Shown here in pieces: positions 10,301 through 22,071 of a stretch of DNA of 64,000 bases. A program made the translations under genes and the position numbers. The DNA comes from Hyparrhenia diplandra (taxonomy: Eukaryota; Streptophyta; Magnoliopsida; Poales; Poaceae), in assembly GCA_015847255.1 (NCBI GenBank), contig JADLZK010002845.1, positions 1-64,000 on the forward strand. Reading direction: 5' to 3'. Numbering within the stretch: the stretch's first letter is position 1; each line of letters opens with the position of its first letter. The notes under the pieces were generated by a model. The model saw nothing but the letters and a program-made list of their open reading frames with translations, was not told the origin of the DNA and searched no databases.

Positions 10301-13244
10301 ATCGGGATGCATCGCTGCTTTTTATTTACATTGCATTGTAGAGTACCGGGAAGCAAGGCAAGAATCCAAGCATTGGGATCAGGATCACCGGTCTATCTAT
10401 TTTAATCCATGTACCTGCCTGTGTACATGTAAAAAAGAGCGCATGCCATTGCCAGCTGAGCAGGCCTGAAAAAGATGCATATGAATGGTAGGGTGATCAC
10501 AAACAAAGGGGAAAACCTCAACTGTAGATGAAAACACACAATACAAGAGCGAAAGGGTAAAAGTAAAGTGAAAGCATCGCCATTGCCAGAGAAGAGAATC
10601 CATCCTTGTTTTGAGTGGCCGGCCCCCCTAACCAACCGCACCTCCAAACAAACCTCTGTGGTGTTCTTTACTTTTGTTACCCCATGGCCATGGTACAAGT
10701 AGAAGAGAGATTTACCGCACAAATATCTCAAGTCAAGTGTGAAAACAACCCTCACTTTTCTTTCTCCCCTAGTAGTCTAGCTAGTCATGTGCTCATGTGT
10801 GAGCGTGAGCAGCATGCCATTCTTCTAATAAGGTCTGAACTGAACAGAGATTAGTAGTAACTAGTAACTGATCGGTATAGGTCAAATGGTAGGCACAGAA
10901 ATGCAATACAAGCTTTTGAAAACATGTCATTGCCTGACCCCAAAGAGGTGACACTAGCATTCATAGTTTGACTGACCCTCCTTCAAAAAGATACAGCAGC
11001 TCCACCGGCACAGTGATTGTCAAATGTCATTTTCAGTGGCAGTCAAAAGATTAGACTTAACCTAATGGCTAAAAGCAGATAGTCCTAGGTGGGAAATGCT
11101 GTGAACAGCAATGCGGACCAGGTCAGATGTGTACTGGTTCTTCTACAACAAATATGTGTGTTAACAGCAATGCGGAAAGGTCAGATGTGTACTGGTTCTT
11201 CTACAAAAACTATGTACGCAAGGTAGTCCCAGAAAGAGTGCAATTCTGGGTTTAGATTTGAGTCAAGCTTCCTTCATTTTGATTAGGTTCATAGAAAAAA
11301 ATGTTAATATCTATGATTTCAAATATGTATGCATCGAAAATAGTCTATAATAATTAATCTGATGATCCTTATCTGTTAGTTATTATAAATGTTAGTATTT
11401 TTGTATAGATTTGATCAAACTTAAAATTGTTTGACTCATTGAAAAATGAGAATTAAACTTGTGGGATGGAGGGAGTAGATAATGATTGGCGCAAGCTAAT
11501 CTGCAACAGTACTGACCGGTGAAAAACTCTGCTTCAGTCAGTGGTCTGAAGAACACTGAATCTGGATGGTAATTTCTGTTTCTCTGAATTCTGAAACCTG
11601 ATCCTGAGATGAACGCCGACTGAGGGAGGATCTGCGCAAAGCTTGGCAATACCGATCATTCTGCTCTGAATGTAGTTTTTGGTGATGAGAAACTGTTGGT
11701 GTGCCGCTGATGCTGGATGTTTTGTTGGTGTGCAGCTCAAGGACATGGTGCTGAAGCTGTCCGGCACGCACCGGCAGCAGGGCGCCGCGCAGCACAGGCG
11801 CGGCGGGTCGCCGCCGCCTCGGGGCCGGGCCACCTCCCTGTACCGCAGCGGCTACTACCGCCCCGGCGTTGTGCAGGACGACATGGCGGTGCCCCCGGCC
11901 ACGTACCTGGGCGGCAGCGCCGGCGTCACCGGCGCGTCGAGCGCGAGCTCCACGCCGGCGTGGGACCTGCCCGTCCGCGCGGACGGCGAGGCCAGGGAGT
12001 GGGTGGCGCAGGTGGAGCCCGGCGTGCAGATCACCTTCGTGTCCCTCCCCGGCGGCGCCGGCAACGACCTCAAGCGCATCCGGTTCAGGTTCGTTCTGCT
12101 TGGTGCCGTGCATGCCATCAGCCCTGATTGGACTGATCACTGACGGCGGCCTGTGATCTGCAGCCGCGAGATGTACGACAAGTGGCAGGCGCAGAAGTGG
12201 TGGGGCGACAACAACGAGCGCATCATGGAGCTCTACAACGTCCGCCGCTTCAGCCGACAGGTGCTCCCCACGCCGCCGCGCTCCGACGACGGCGAGGTCA
12301 GTTTCCTGGGCCTGCCTGTCCCATGATGTGAACGTGTGTTGTGATACGGTGACGCTGACATGTCATGCCACGACACGTCATCGTCTCCCGCCGCCTTCCG
12401 CCGAACAAGACAAACAACGGACCAGTCGCTCTCCTCTGCTGCTCCCATCCAATTCCAATTCTTGGACTTGGAGCTGTCCGTCCTCTGCATGCATTGCATC
12501 CATCCATCCATGGCGCTTTCGTTTGCATCGAAAGACGCAAAGATCATCAGAGCTTTATTATCAGTATACTAACAAAAATTGTTTGTGTTTCGTAGAGGGA
12601 GTCGTTCTACTCGCAGTCACAGGCGGGGTCGATGATCGGGAGCCCCGCGGCCACCCCATCGCCGGCGCCACTCACACCGGAGAGGATCAGCTGGGGCACA
12701 TTCGCGCGGCAGGCGGCGGCGGCGCCAGCAGGCGCCACGGGCGGCGGAGCACGGCAGCACAGCTTCCGGCCGATGTCGCCGCCGCCGCCGTCCTCGTCCA
12801 ACCCTTCAGAGCGGGCCTGGCAGCAGCAGCAGCAGCGACAGAACGGTAGTGGAGCGGCCGGCAAGAGCCCCGCCGCCTCCGAGGCCGCCACCGCCACGGA
12901 AGCGGCGAGGGACGACCACGTCGTCCAGGGACGACGTGTCCGTGAGCAACGCCAGCGAGCTGGAGGTGACGGAGTGGATCATCCAGGACCAGCCCGGCGT
13001 GTACATCACCGTCAGGGAGCTCGCCGACGGCAGCCGGGAGCTGCGTCGCGTCAGGTTCAGGTCAAGTTCTACAGCTCTAATGATTAGTTCATTACTTGTT
13101 ACTGAGATTTTGTCACCATGTCATTTGGTTACTGACAATGGATGATTTGATTTTGCACTTTGCAGCCGCGAGAGGTTTGCAGAGCTGAATGCCAAGCTGT
13201 GGTGGGAGGAGAACAAGGAGAGGATACAGGCTCAGTACCTTTGA
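7348..13244 (+). CDS. BREVIS RADIX-like protein (two BRX domains)
   Basis: Plant-specific BRX family protein, membrane-associated and linked in Arabidopsis to auxin-responsive root and vascular development. Exons: 7348-7485, 11736-12088, 12164-12296, 12596-13060, 13166-13244, all with GT-AG borders; about 388 aa. The N-terminal MLACIACVKEE motif, with cysteines thought to be palmitoylated, fixes the start. The first BRX domain (exons 2-3) runs from EWVAQVEPGVQITF through WWGDNNERIMELYNV. The second (exons 4-5) runs from EVTEWIIQDQPGVYITV to the C-terminal WWEENKERIQAQYL. A variable Ser/Pro/Ala/Gln linker lies between them. Exon 4 is 465 nt, whereas splice phases require a length of 2 modulo 3. 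The conserved frame is recovered if the GGG at 12909-12911 is really GG. As written, the second BRX domain is out of frame, probably a sequence error. Intron 1 is 4.2 kb. Confidence 0.93.
7486..11735 (+). other. Large first intron of the BRX-like gene
   Basis: A 4.25-kb intron with no gene of its own. It holds three copies of GTAGCCGGCGAT (about 7639, 7653 and 7707), a 20-bp perfect palindrome made of CCATGG blocks at 8488-8507, an AAGAG-type microsatellite at about 9903-9927, and a tandem duplication at 11104-11217. Near 11460-11477 it ends a patch with GGGATGGAGGGAGTA, a Stowaway-style terminus. Long first introns often carry regulatory sequence, but nothing here proves that. Confidence 0.6.
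11104..11217. repeat. Tandem duplication, unit about 55-59 bp
   Basis: Two adjacent copies both begin AACAGCAATGCGGA and contain GGTCAGATGTGTACTGGTTC followed by TTCTACAA. Unit 1 is about 11104-11162 and unit 2 about 11163-11217. They differ by a few substitutions and small indels. The repeat lies inside intron 1 of the BRX-like gene. Confidence 0.85.
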
Positions 13245-13642
13245 AAACTCTGAACTGGGAGAAGACTGAAACTGAATTTTAATTCAGTCGAGCAGAAGAA
13301 GCTGGTGATAATTATGGTGTTGTGCAAGGGCTAGGAATCAGACATATAATTAATCTGGTATAAGTATATAGAGAGAGTTTATGTTTCAAGTTAGTTTGGA
13401 GATGGGGGAGAGATAGGGGATTCATTTGGAGCTGGGAAAGATAGGAGGGGATGAGAGGGGACAGCAGGGGAAAATATGTTCATGCATGTTTAGGGCAACC
13501 TGACCTGCCAGTGGCAGCCCAGGTAACTTGTGATTGGTGTACCGTACTAAAAGTTTTACCAATCCACCACTATTGTGTCTAATCTTCAGTTTCACTTTCT
13601 AACATGAGTGTCAACACGTCTTCTGATCTTATTATGTCACCC

Positions 13643-13789
13643 AGGCCTTGTTTGGACGCAGAGTGTATTTAGTATTTGTCTCAATCCACATGTGTGGGAG
13701 TGATTGGAGTGTAATTAAATTAAGTTCCACTCCAATCCACTTCAATACATGTGAATTGAGGTGAATACACTTGCATCCAAACAAGGCCT
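13643..13789. mobile_element. Foldback MITE with AGGCCTTGTTTGGA ends
   Basis: A 147-bp element with terminal inverted repeats AGGCCTTGTTTGGACGC and GCATCCAAACAAGGCCT. Sub-terminal parts are also inverted: CAATCCACATGTG pairs with CACATGTATTG-like sequence, and GATTGGAGTG with CACTCCAATC. No clear target-site duplication is visible. It lies 400 bp past the BRX-like stop codon and may be within its 3' UTR or flank. Confidence 0.75.
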
Positions 13790-14595
13790 CAGGGTATAAG
13801 AAAAAGCATGAGTTTCTGTTTCTGCTTCTGCCCTCCCATGTACATGCATGCAGTGGACAACAGATGAATAATATGTGTAGCAGCAATCAACCGAAGAAAA
13901 ACCACAACCAGGCATTGCCATGATAAAATTTTCCGACAGCTGAAATGAAACATACATACAAATCATTAATCATAAACTGACGATAATCCAGTTCAGCACA
14001 TCCAAGGGCTCTGTTCTAGATACAGTTAGAGAATCCATCACAACCATAAGCATAGAGCTGTACAATCCTAACAAGATGGAGAACTGCAGAGAGACAGATA
14101 ATGCGGTAATACTTACAAACATAACTATGCCTATGTTTTGTTCAAACTGATTTGAGGCTGAATTGAGGTTGCTGGAAAGGCCATCAACCTGCTAACAGCA
14201 CGAGCAGCAGCAATACACTGACAGCCTCACTTTGATGCAACCTTGCCTAAATGCAACCCTTTCACATAAATTTGACAAATATGAAGAGGAGTGATCTAGA
14301 ACTTGATCAGATTTGGTGTCAAAATTTGATGCCCCTGGCAAAGGGGATATGCTTCTAAATTCTACAGTTGCTCTGCCTGTAAAATCTGGTAGGATCCCAG
14401 ATCACTTCTCTTCAATTTTGCTAATGCTTGCAAGGATGTCAACAAAGAAAACAAGGCGGTGCACAGGTGAGCATGAACTTGGTTATGCCATTTTACCTGC
14501 TGATCGTGTATCCATGGATTCTCCAGGATGTTCATGCAGACACTATATAGTAGTGAGGGGAACATGACCATTCCTGCATTCCATGACACCAGCAT
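13790..14595. other. Convergent intergenic region
   Basis: Lies between the 3' ends of the BRX-like gene and the coiled-coil gene, so it should hold both 3' UTRs and polyadenylation regions. No further gene is supported. Confidence 0.45.
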
Positions 14596-17500
14596 TCACC
14601 GAACAGCAGATGTGTATGGAGACAGAAAGTACTCCCTAATGCGTGAAGCCCCATCCCTCGCTAGCATGCCCTCGAGGTCTCCAAGAATTCTTGCCAACCA
14701 AATCTCCAAGCTTCGCTGGATTTCCTTGAAGTTATTCCTTATTGAACTTAGTGCTCTTCTTGTGCACATTTTGGCTTCTGCTGTTAGCTCATCTCCAAAG
14801 CTGCCTTTTGCAGTCTCTGCTTGCAGTGTGCTGAGCTTCTGCCTTGTTTCAGTTGCACGGTGCTGAAGGTGAAATGCTTCCAGCAGGAATTCTGTTTGCC
14901 GCTGTGTTCTGAACTCTGAGTTAAGTGTTGAATCACAAGGGTCACTTGTTTGCTGCACAAATAAATAATCATTAGGTTTTCTCCCCTGCTGCAATAGTAA
15001 ATATAGGAATTACCAGCATACAGGGAAAATGTCACTACTGCTTTTAAAGTGCTAAGCATGATTGACTAATGAAGAAACTGTCATTGTCTTTTTAAAGAAC
15101 TAGGTAAAATGTGTTGGTAAGGAGAGACTTTTGAATTTAAATGCAATGACCACAAGCCATGCAGAGACAGCTCCAACATTATGGACCAGAACAAGAAACT
15201 AAGATGATAGACGGCTGGAAACCGCTGCTATCTTTGCGCCCTGTATTCATCAAATAATTCCAACCAGGTACAGATTATATAGACATATATCAACACATGA
15301 ATCTTTTTGTTACATAGTGGAAAATGAACTACTGAGTGATCTATCGGATACTTTGCATCCAACAAAAGCACACAACACAACTAAGAAGGTAAACTATTTC
15401 AGATGAGCAGGCTTACCATTCGTTTGCAAAGATCATCGATTTTCCCAGCTAGAGTTTGATATCTTTTCACTTGTTTTTCGCATCACCAATGGAATCTTGG
15501 ACAAATCTCCATTTACTACCTTTTCCAAGTTAATTAATTCCTGCTCCAGCAACCTAAGTTTTGCTGGAACTCCTGATGATTCTACATCCACTTTCCAGGG
15601 TGATTCTCTCCTGTTAAAGAACAATTGGCTTAGAGCCTGTAAATTATAAGTGGAATTTCATGCCTACGCCAACAAGCCATGTGCATCTGTTAAACCTTTA
15701 CCTCGGGACAGCATGCTTTGTATTGTACGTTGACTCAGCTGTATCATACTTCAGGTCCTACAAGATGCAAGTTCACGAAAATTAAAATTTTTGAGGCAAC
15801 CGCTAAACATAATGAAGGAAATGAAAATGATCCAAGCCTACCAGAAATCAACCTTTTGAGGCAACCGCTAAACATTCACGAAAATTACTGAACCATAGCT
15901 TTCTGATAAGTTAATTTTTCCCATTGTTTTTGCAAAGGTTGATCTATAGGTACCAGCAATGAGGAAAAAAAATCACATACTCAAAAAATAACATAAATGA
16001 CCGAACTATGTCTACAACAGTATCAACATGCAGTGAGCAAAGAGAATTGTATTAGGATAAAAAAGCAAGAATAAACCATTGCACTTTACATTACTATAAC
16101 AGTTTTTGAAAACAAAGGATAGGCACATGTTGCACAAGGATTTATGTGATCCAACAATGATTATATCCTCGTTATTATCAAACAGACAAGCTTTTAATCA
16201 CCCAAATTCTTCAAAACAGTCATGAACTGAAAACAGCACCAGCTTGTAAAAATGTGAAACATCCTTTCATCTTTTTCCCCCCTTGAAAAAACAATCATTA
16301 CATCTGCATTTAGTAACCTAGTACAAATGTTGGTCACTTGCCATTGTATTGAATAGCCAATAAGGATCACAGTGTTCTATTTGGCTGCTGTTACTTCAAG
16401 TTGTGCATTAGAAACCCTTTTATGCATATATGGTCATATGGATATCAAGTAACTGACATCAGCACTGAAGTAACCACACATGGTAGCAAGTGTTGCAGAT
16501 GGAGGGTTGAGTGAGAGAGAGAGACTTCTAGTTGCTAGCAATGGTAGCACTGGATGCATACTGCAGAGATGTTGAACACAAGAAGAAGAAAACACTCTCA
16601 CACACAGGAAATATCATTGAGAGATCAAGATTTAACAGGTCTATAATACAGGTATACAACATTCAATCTCAGACCAGAAAAAAATTATCGCTGAGATATT
16701 AATCACTGGAATCTCGTATAAATAACCCTGTTCGCCACAAGTGTACATTAAAAAACACTCATGCACAATTACAAAATGTCACTCAAAGAGTAGACACCCC
16801 TCTTCTGTAATCTACTACTTCGACCTTTGAGCCTTGACGTACTTTTCGTATTTAATAATATCAAGCGCTACTGGTGACTATCCACAGAAATAATGAATTA
16901 TTCGATGCCGACAGGAGCAAATGACCTAACATGAACACAAAATCGACCCAAACCCTGTTGAGAAACTTCACACTGCAGGTGCCCTACAAAGTGATGATAC
17001 CAAGTACCAATGTGATCGTTAAAACTCAGTGGCAGATTAGTCGGTTATTCAACAAGGAAAGGGCAATTAAGTAGCAGTACGGGTTGAAAGTTGAAACACA
17101 GCAATTTCAAAGCTTTCATTCAAGTTGCTATCCACTACCAGTTTGAGTTATTTGAAAGTGTGTGATTTGATACAACAAAAGTTAATGATATCCTACCACC
17201 TATAAGCACCATACCAAGCAATATAAGATTTCTAGCGAAACAACACAAACAAAAGATAAGAGTTAGCTTTCAATCATATGCGCACATATCCAAAGGAATG
17301 TGCAACAAACCAACATACATGAACATAAGAAACTAAATGGGTATGAAGATTAGTCAGAAGTGTTTCCCATATACTACATGCATGGGTCTATAGGACTCAC
17401 CAATTACATAAAGTACCCTAAAGGATACTAATTAGTCCTAAAATCGAAAGCATTTTAGGTAGTGCTGGTTTTATTTCTGTTGCCGAAAGACCTCTGTTTT

Positions 17501-18933
17501 TTAATACAAAATATTGCATTCTGACAATAAAAATTATAAGTGAACAAAGCATGAAGAAACTGACAGTGTTTCATGTACACTTGTACAGTCAATTATTGAA
17601 CTTAAGGGCATCCAGCGATCTAAACCTCTAATGTACAGTAGCAAATAAAGTTTCCATTCATCTTCTAGGGCGCCCCTTGCATGAGCAGCAACAGGGAGCC
17701 TGTGTGATTCTAGGTTTCCATATGGACCAGATAGGATTCATGTGGCTTGGGTGGAGTAGATAACAAAAACCAGGTAGCTTTTTCTTGCAGGAGGCCTTGC
17801 CCCACGGATACAGTATCGGATTCTATTTGATGGAGAGGTTTATCAAAGTGGTTGTTTGTCCGTTCTACTCTGCCGCATACTTACATGGTATCGCTATCAC
17901 AGTATCATTCATGGAAAGATGTGTATGCAGAGCAGAGCTACTGAAGGATACTGGAACTAGCATGAAGCAAACAAAGCTAATCTGATTGATTGCATTAGCA
18001 CAAATGGAAACAATAGAGTCAATCCGACTTGTACTAAATCTACTACACTCATATCATTAAAAGGCAAGCAATCCACCCTTAGATATGTGCCTTTTCGATT
18101 CCGAAGCTGGCAGCAGGTAAAAAGTGGAAAAGGGGAGGCAACTTTTTGTCGTGTCACAGACCTGCCAGCCTTTTGATCGGTCCATGTCCATCCACGGCGT
18201 CATTCCCGACGCGGCCGTCGCCGCCGCCGTGTAGAAGTCGTCGTCGTGCTTCTGGCGCTGCTGAGCGTAGAGCGCGGCGGCGGCGGCGGCGAGGGCCTCG
18301 GCGTCGGTGCTGTCAGCGGCGTGGTCCAACCGCGGCGCGGGCAGCGGGTCCAGCTCCTGCTCCTGCTCCCCACCCGCGTCGTGGCGCGCCCGCTCCTCCT
18401 CCTCGTCCCCGTGGCGGGCGTGGAGCAGGGGCCCGCCGCCGGAGTCCCCGGCGTGCGAGGTGGCCGCGAGGAGTGCGGTGAGCAGCTCGTCCCGCTCGGC
18501 GGCCTCGCGCTCGAGCCGCTCGGCGCGCGCGCGGAGCGAGTCGGCCTCGGCCTCGGCGTCGGCGAGGCGCGCGCGGCGCGGAGGCGGCCTCGTCCGCGGC
18601 GGCGTTGGCGCGTGCCAGGAGTCGGCGCTCGGCCTCCATCCAGGCGGCGCGGTGGCCCGCGAAGATCTCGGCGGCGCGGGCGTTGGCTCGGGCGTCCTCG
18701 CGGCGGCGCGCGCGGAGCTGCCGCAGCTGGTCCTCGGCGGCCAGGAGGCGCGACGCGAGGATGCGGCCCCGCGACTGGAGCGAGGCGACGTGGCGGGCGG
18801 CGGTGCCCGACGGGAGCGTGGCGAGGAAGAGCGCGAAGCTGACGCCGAGGTAGGTGGCGGCCAGCTGGGTGGTGGTGGAGTCCGCCGCGCTAGCGGGGCA
18901 CCCGGAGTCGCCTGGCGGCGAGGGCGCCGCCAT
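14596..18933 (-). CDS. Uncharacterised plant protein with N-terminal membrane segment and coiled coil
   Basis: I do not recognise this family by name. Exons on the minus strand: 18933-18162, 15757-15702, 15610-15417, 14952-14596; about 458 aa. Near residue 25 is one hydrophobic segment, LAATYLGVSFALFLATL, likely a membrane anchor. It is followed by a long Arg/Ala/Glu-rich helical region with heptad character, then a conserved PWMDMDRSKGWQ stretch. The C-terminal half is helical and ends in GDLEGMLARDGASRIREYFLS. Two single-base shifts break the frame. One extra base lies in the GC run near 18580-18590. One extra T lies in TTTTT at 15474-15478; removing it gives a continuous RYQTLAGKIDDLCKRM segment instead of a stop. 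Correcting each makes the exon phases agree, which supports the model. An endomembrane coiled-coil tether is possible but is only a guess. Confidence 0.75.
15758..18161 (-). other. Intron 1 of the coiled-coil gene
   Basis: A 2.4-kb AT-rich intron. I see no coding sequence, RNA gene or well-defined transposon in it. Confidence 0.5.
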
Positions 18934-19922
18934 TTAGGGGAGAGAGAGCGAGCGATGAGAGGGAGACGGGGAGGCAGAGGCAGAGGCAGCGGCAGCGCAG
19001 GCAGTGGAGTGGTTGGTTGGTGGATCTTGGGCCATGTGCACTCGACTCGACTCGACTCGAGCCTGACTCGTCCCTTTTAAATGAGTCGTCGGCTACTCGG
19101 CTGGAAGAAGAAGGGCTCCATTGGCAATGGCAACGCAGTGTGGCCTTCAACAGTCCAAACGGGATGTGTGTGTTAAAGTCTTTCTAGGCCGGTCCTCGAA
19201 CTTGTCGGCATGTTATCTCGGCCCCTCAACTCAGAAAGCGTGTCATTTGGCCCGAAAGTGTGGCACTTGGCACAATGATAACACACCACAACAAGTATAA
19301 AGACCGGCCATGAACTTTACTCAACACAACACCTCCACGTTTGGGCCTAAAGTCTGATTTTTCCGTACTAACTTCTTTCTCCTACCAAGACGAGATCCTA
19401 CCGCCCACGTCAACCTCCCTCCCTCCCTGTCGCCACCATAGCTATGGGCGAACGACCGCCTCCTGTGCTCACCAGGAACCTAACCACCGCCCTCTGTGTT
19501 GCCCAGACTGGCCGCCCGACTCCCCTTGAGCCCTTTCTTAGCCCGCCGGAGTTTAGAGAAAAGAGAGGGAGGGGAAGAGAGGGGGAGAGAGTGTTGGATT
19601 GCTCTAAAACACTCAAGTGTTGGATAACATTTGTCTATAATGACAAATTCAATACAAAGGCTAAACTTACAATATATAATAATACACCCTGAGTGCTAGG
19701 GAACGATAATCGATATTTGTACAAAGAAAAAATATTTTTGACCATAATCATTTTATTATGTATAGGTAAATTATCTAGGTAAAGCTGCTGCAATAATGTA
19801 GGCGTATACGAATTGAGTATATATATATAGATCTCATGCAGCAGCATTACCTAGTATTTTCTTTTGCATGTGGTAGGAGTACATGTACGACGACATGGTG
19901 GGGGCAATCACTTGTACGTGTA

Positions 19923-20007
19923 CATACCCTATACTAAAGCACTGGTGTACAATACGTGTGAGCCGCATACCCTATACAAAAAAGCACTGTACAATACGTG
20001 TGAGCCG
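19923..20007. repeat. Tandem duplication, unit about 42 bp
   Basis: Two adjacent copies of a unit starting CATACCCTATAC and ending CAATACGTGTGAGCCG (19923-19965 and 19966-20007). They differ by a small A-run length change and a two-base deletion. Confidence 0.85.
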
Positions 20008-20056
20008 CTAATATGTCGTCGTGCTAGATGCCTATAGTACAATAACAAGGGTCTCA

Positions 20057-20085
20057 ATCTCTCTCTCTCTCTCTCTCTCTCTCTG
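20057..20085. repeat. CT dinucleotide microsatellite
   Basis: An uninterrupted run of about 14 CT units. Confidence 0.9.
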
Positions 20086-20396
20086 TTAATTTCTAGTATA
20101 TTGATTGTACCTAGGATGCCTTTAGCGGTAAATAATATACTCATCAAAATCTAGATGTTAATTTCTAGATATATTGATTTAGCCTTAGCCTTTCAGATTC
20201 AGGAGGTGTGGCTGCAGCTTCAAGCTGAGTATGCTACTGTAGATTGAACAAAAGGACCGCAGCCCAACCGCCTTTGCATTTGTACGTGAGCGTGACAGGG
20301 CAGCAAGGTGATGCCGATGGCAGTCGAGCGATTGGCGATTGCTTCCCGTGACCTACGCTGCCATCACCATCACCGTGTTGTCCAGTGTACTACTCT

Positions 20397-20670
20397 GTAC
20401 CCCCTCCAATGCCATTCTCACTTTTTAGAAAAAAAAATATTCTCAACTTCAGTCAAATACATAATTTAATCTAATGTCTTCTTAGGTATATTATTTAATA
20501 TATGATGTATAATAATTTCATAATAAAATATGTTTAGATATATAAATATTATGATTTGTGTTATTTTTAATTAACATAATAAACATATTTAGAGATATAA
20601 TCTTTTCTACTACAAATCTAGTCAAATTCACAAAAACCTATATGACGCTCTTTTTGGATGGTGGGAGTAC
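20397..20670. mobile_element. Decayed Stowaway-like MITE
   Basis: The left end TACCCCCTCC and the right end GGTGGGAGTA resemble diverged CTCCCTCC/GGAGGGAG Stowaway termini. The AT-rich interior has the AGTCAAA and GTCAAATTCA motifs often seen in grass elements of this class. The ends are imperfect, so this is a tentative call. Confidence 0.35.
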
Positions 20671-22071
20671 GGTCTCAGCATTACTCCCCATTAGAAAGGT
20701 CAATAAAAATCTGAAAAGACAAATAATTTCAATTATAAATTTAAGCAAAATTTATGAAAAATAGTCTAAGTATATCTATATTGATAAATATACTCCTATG
20801 TATTACAAAATACTATTCTTGGCGTTAGATTTTACTGGTAGTTATGAATACTGTTATCTTTTGTAGGATTTATTTTGTTAGAATCTTTTTAAATTTAAGA
20901 TAAATTGAAATGTTTGAAATCTTTATATTTTTCTGAGAGTTGGGATATTTATATTTGAGGAAGCGTTAAAATCAGATGCGGTTATTTCATTTCGTCCGTG
21001 CACCGTAATCTGCGACCAACGCGCTGCTGCAGCGGTCAGCTGGTAAAGAACAAAAGTGATTACCTTTGGTTGGGCCCCAGTCCCAGAGGCAGCAAATGAA
21101 TATTGTCCCGTCCGTTGATGACACATTGTCCTTTGCAATTTACTACCCTGCGTCCTGCCTGCCCCTGCGATTTGCCTGTTCCCACCCCACATTTTTTCCT
21201 CCTTTCTTCGACGATGAGTAAGAAGTAAAATGTTATCGCCATCGTAGGTGAAGTAAAATATTACGGGCAAGTGCAGATCAGCAGTGCTCAATCAAACTCG
21301 AAAAGCATGGCAAGTTAGCATCATGCAACCTTGTAATCAACAGGAACAGCAATGGCAAGTTACTAGAGCATTGCATGCCATACAACAGTCAGCATCATTA
21401 GGATATTAAGAGGATTAGAGCAACTGACCTGCAAATGATAGACATCTTGAGGTGCACACGTCTATACCACAATAATAACATAGACTAAAAGCATTTTTTT
21501 GTCTTCTAAAATCAATATTCTGTATGCTGCAAGTTCGGTAACCTGAAAGTTTCCTTCACCATAACAAAGTCTAAAAGCTAGCATAGGGAAAAAAGTGATG
21601 TACAAGCTGAAGCTTCAGGCATCAATCTAAGAGTCAGTTCTGGTTCATGCCTAGCATGTTGACAAATACTTGTGTTTTTCCGATGAAACTTCAGAGCATT
21701 CGCGCTTATGGCTGCCATGTCAACAAATTCAGATCACCAGTAACCTCAGAAGTTAATAGCATAAGGTCATCCCAGCATCATTTCATATGCACTGACCACA
21801 ACTTAATACTCAAAAAAAATAAATCTAATAATACAAGATACATTTTGGTTAATCAGTGCTTGTAACCAGTGAATACCCACCTGGTGGTTTCTGAAAGGCA
21901 AAATTGCTAAAATCTAGTGGCAACACAGTTTTCTTTGATAACATCAAGCACAATGAACTAAAAGCTCATGACCAAGATGTGTACATCATCAGAATTACAA
22001 CATCTCTGTAAAATGGAAGGAAGTAGAAACCTGTGTCAAAACTGGATTTCTCACACTACATCCAGGATGAG

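Larger units (their letters stand above)
18934..22071. other. Intergenic region with repeats
   Basis: Holds the upstream region of the coiled-coil gene, a CT microsatellite, a short tandem duplication and a probable decayed MITE (given separately). The remainder is AT-rich with no gene I can support. The right end is the 3' flank of ILP1. Confidence 0.5.

Noticed and set aside
18146..19080. Long plus-strand open frames opposite exon 1 of the coiled-coil gene
   Set aside because: They are antisense to a GC-rich real exon with supporting splice phases; their own translations are Arg/Gly-rich without motifs.
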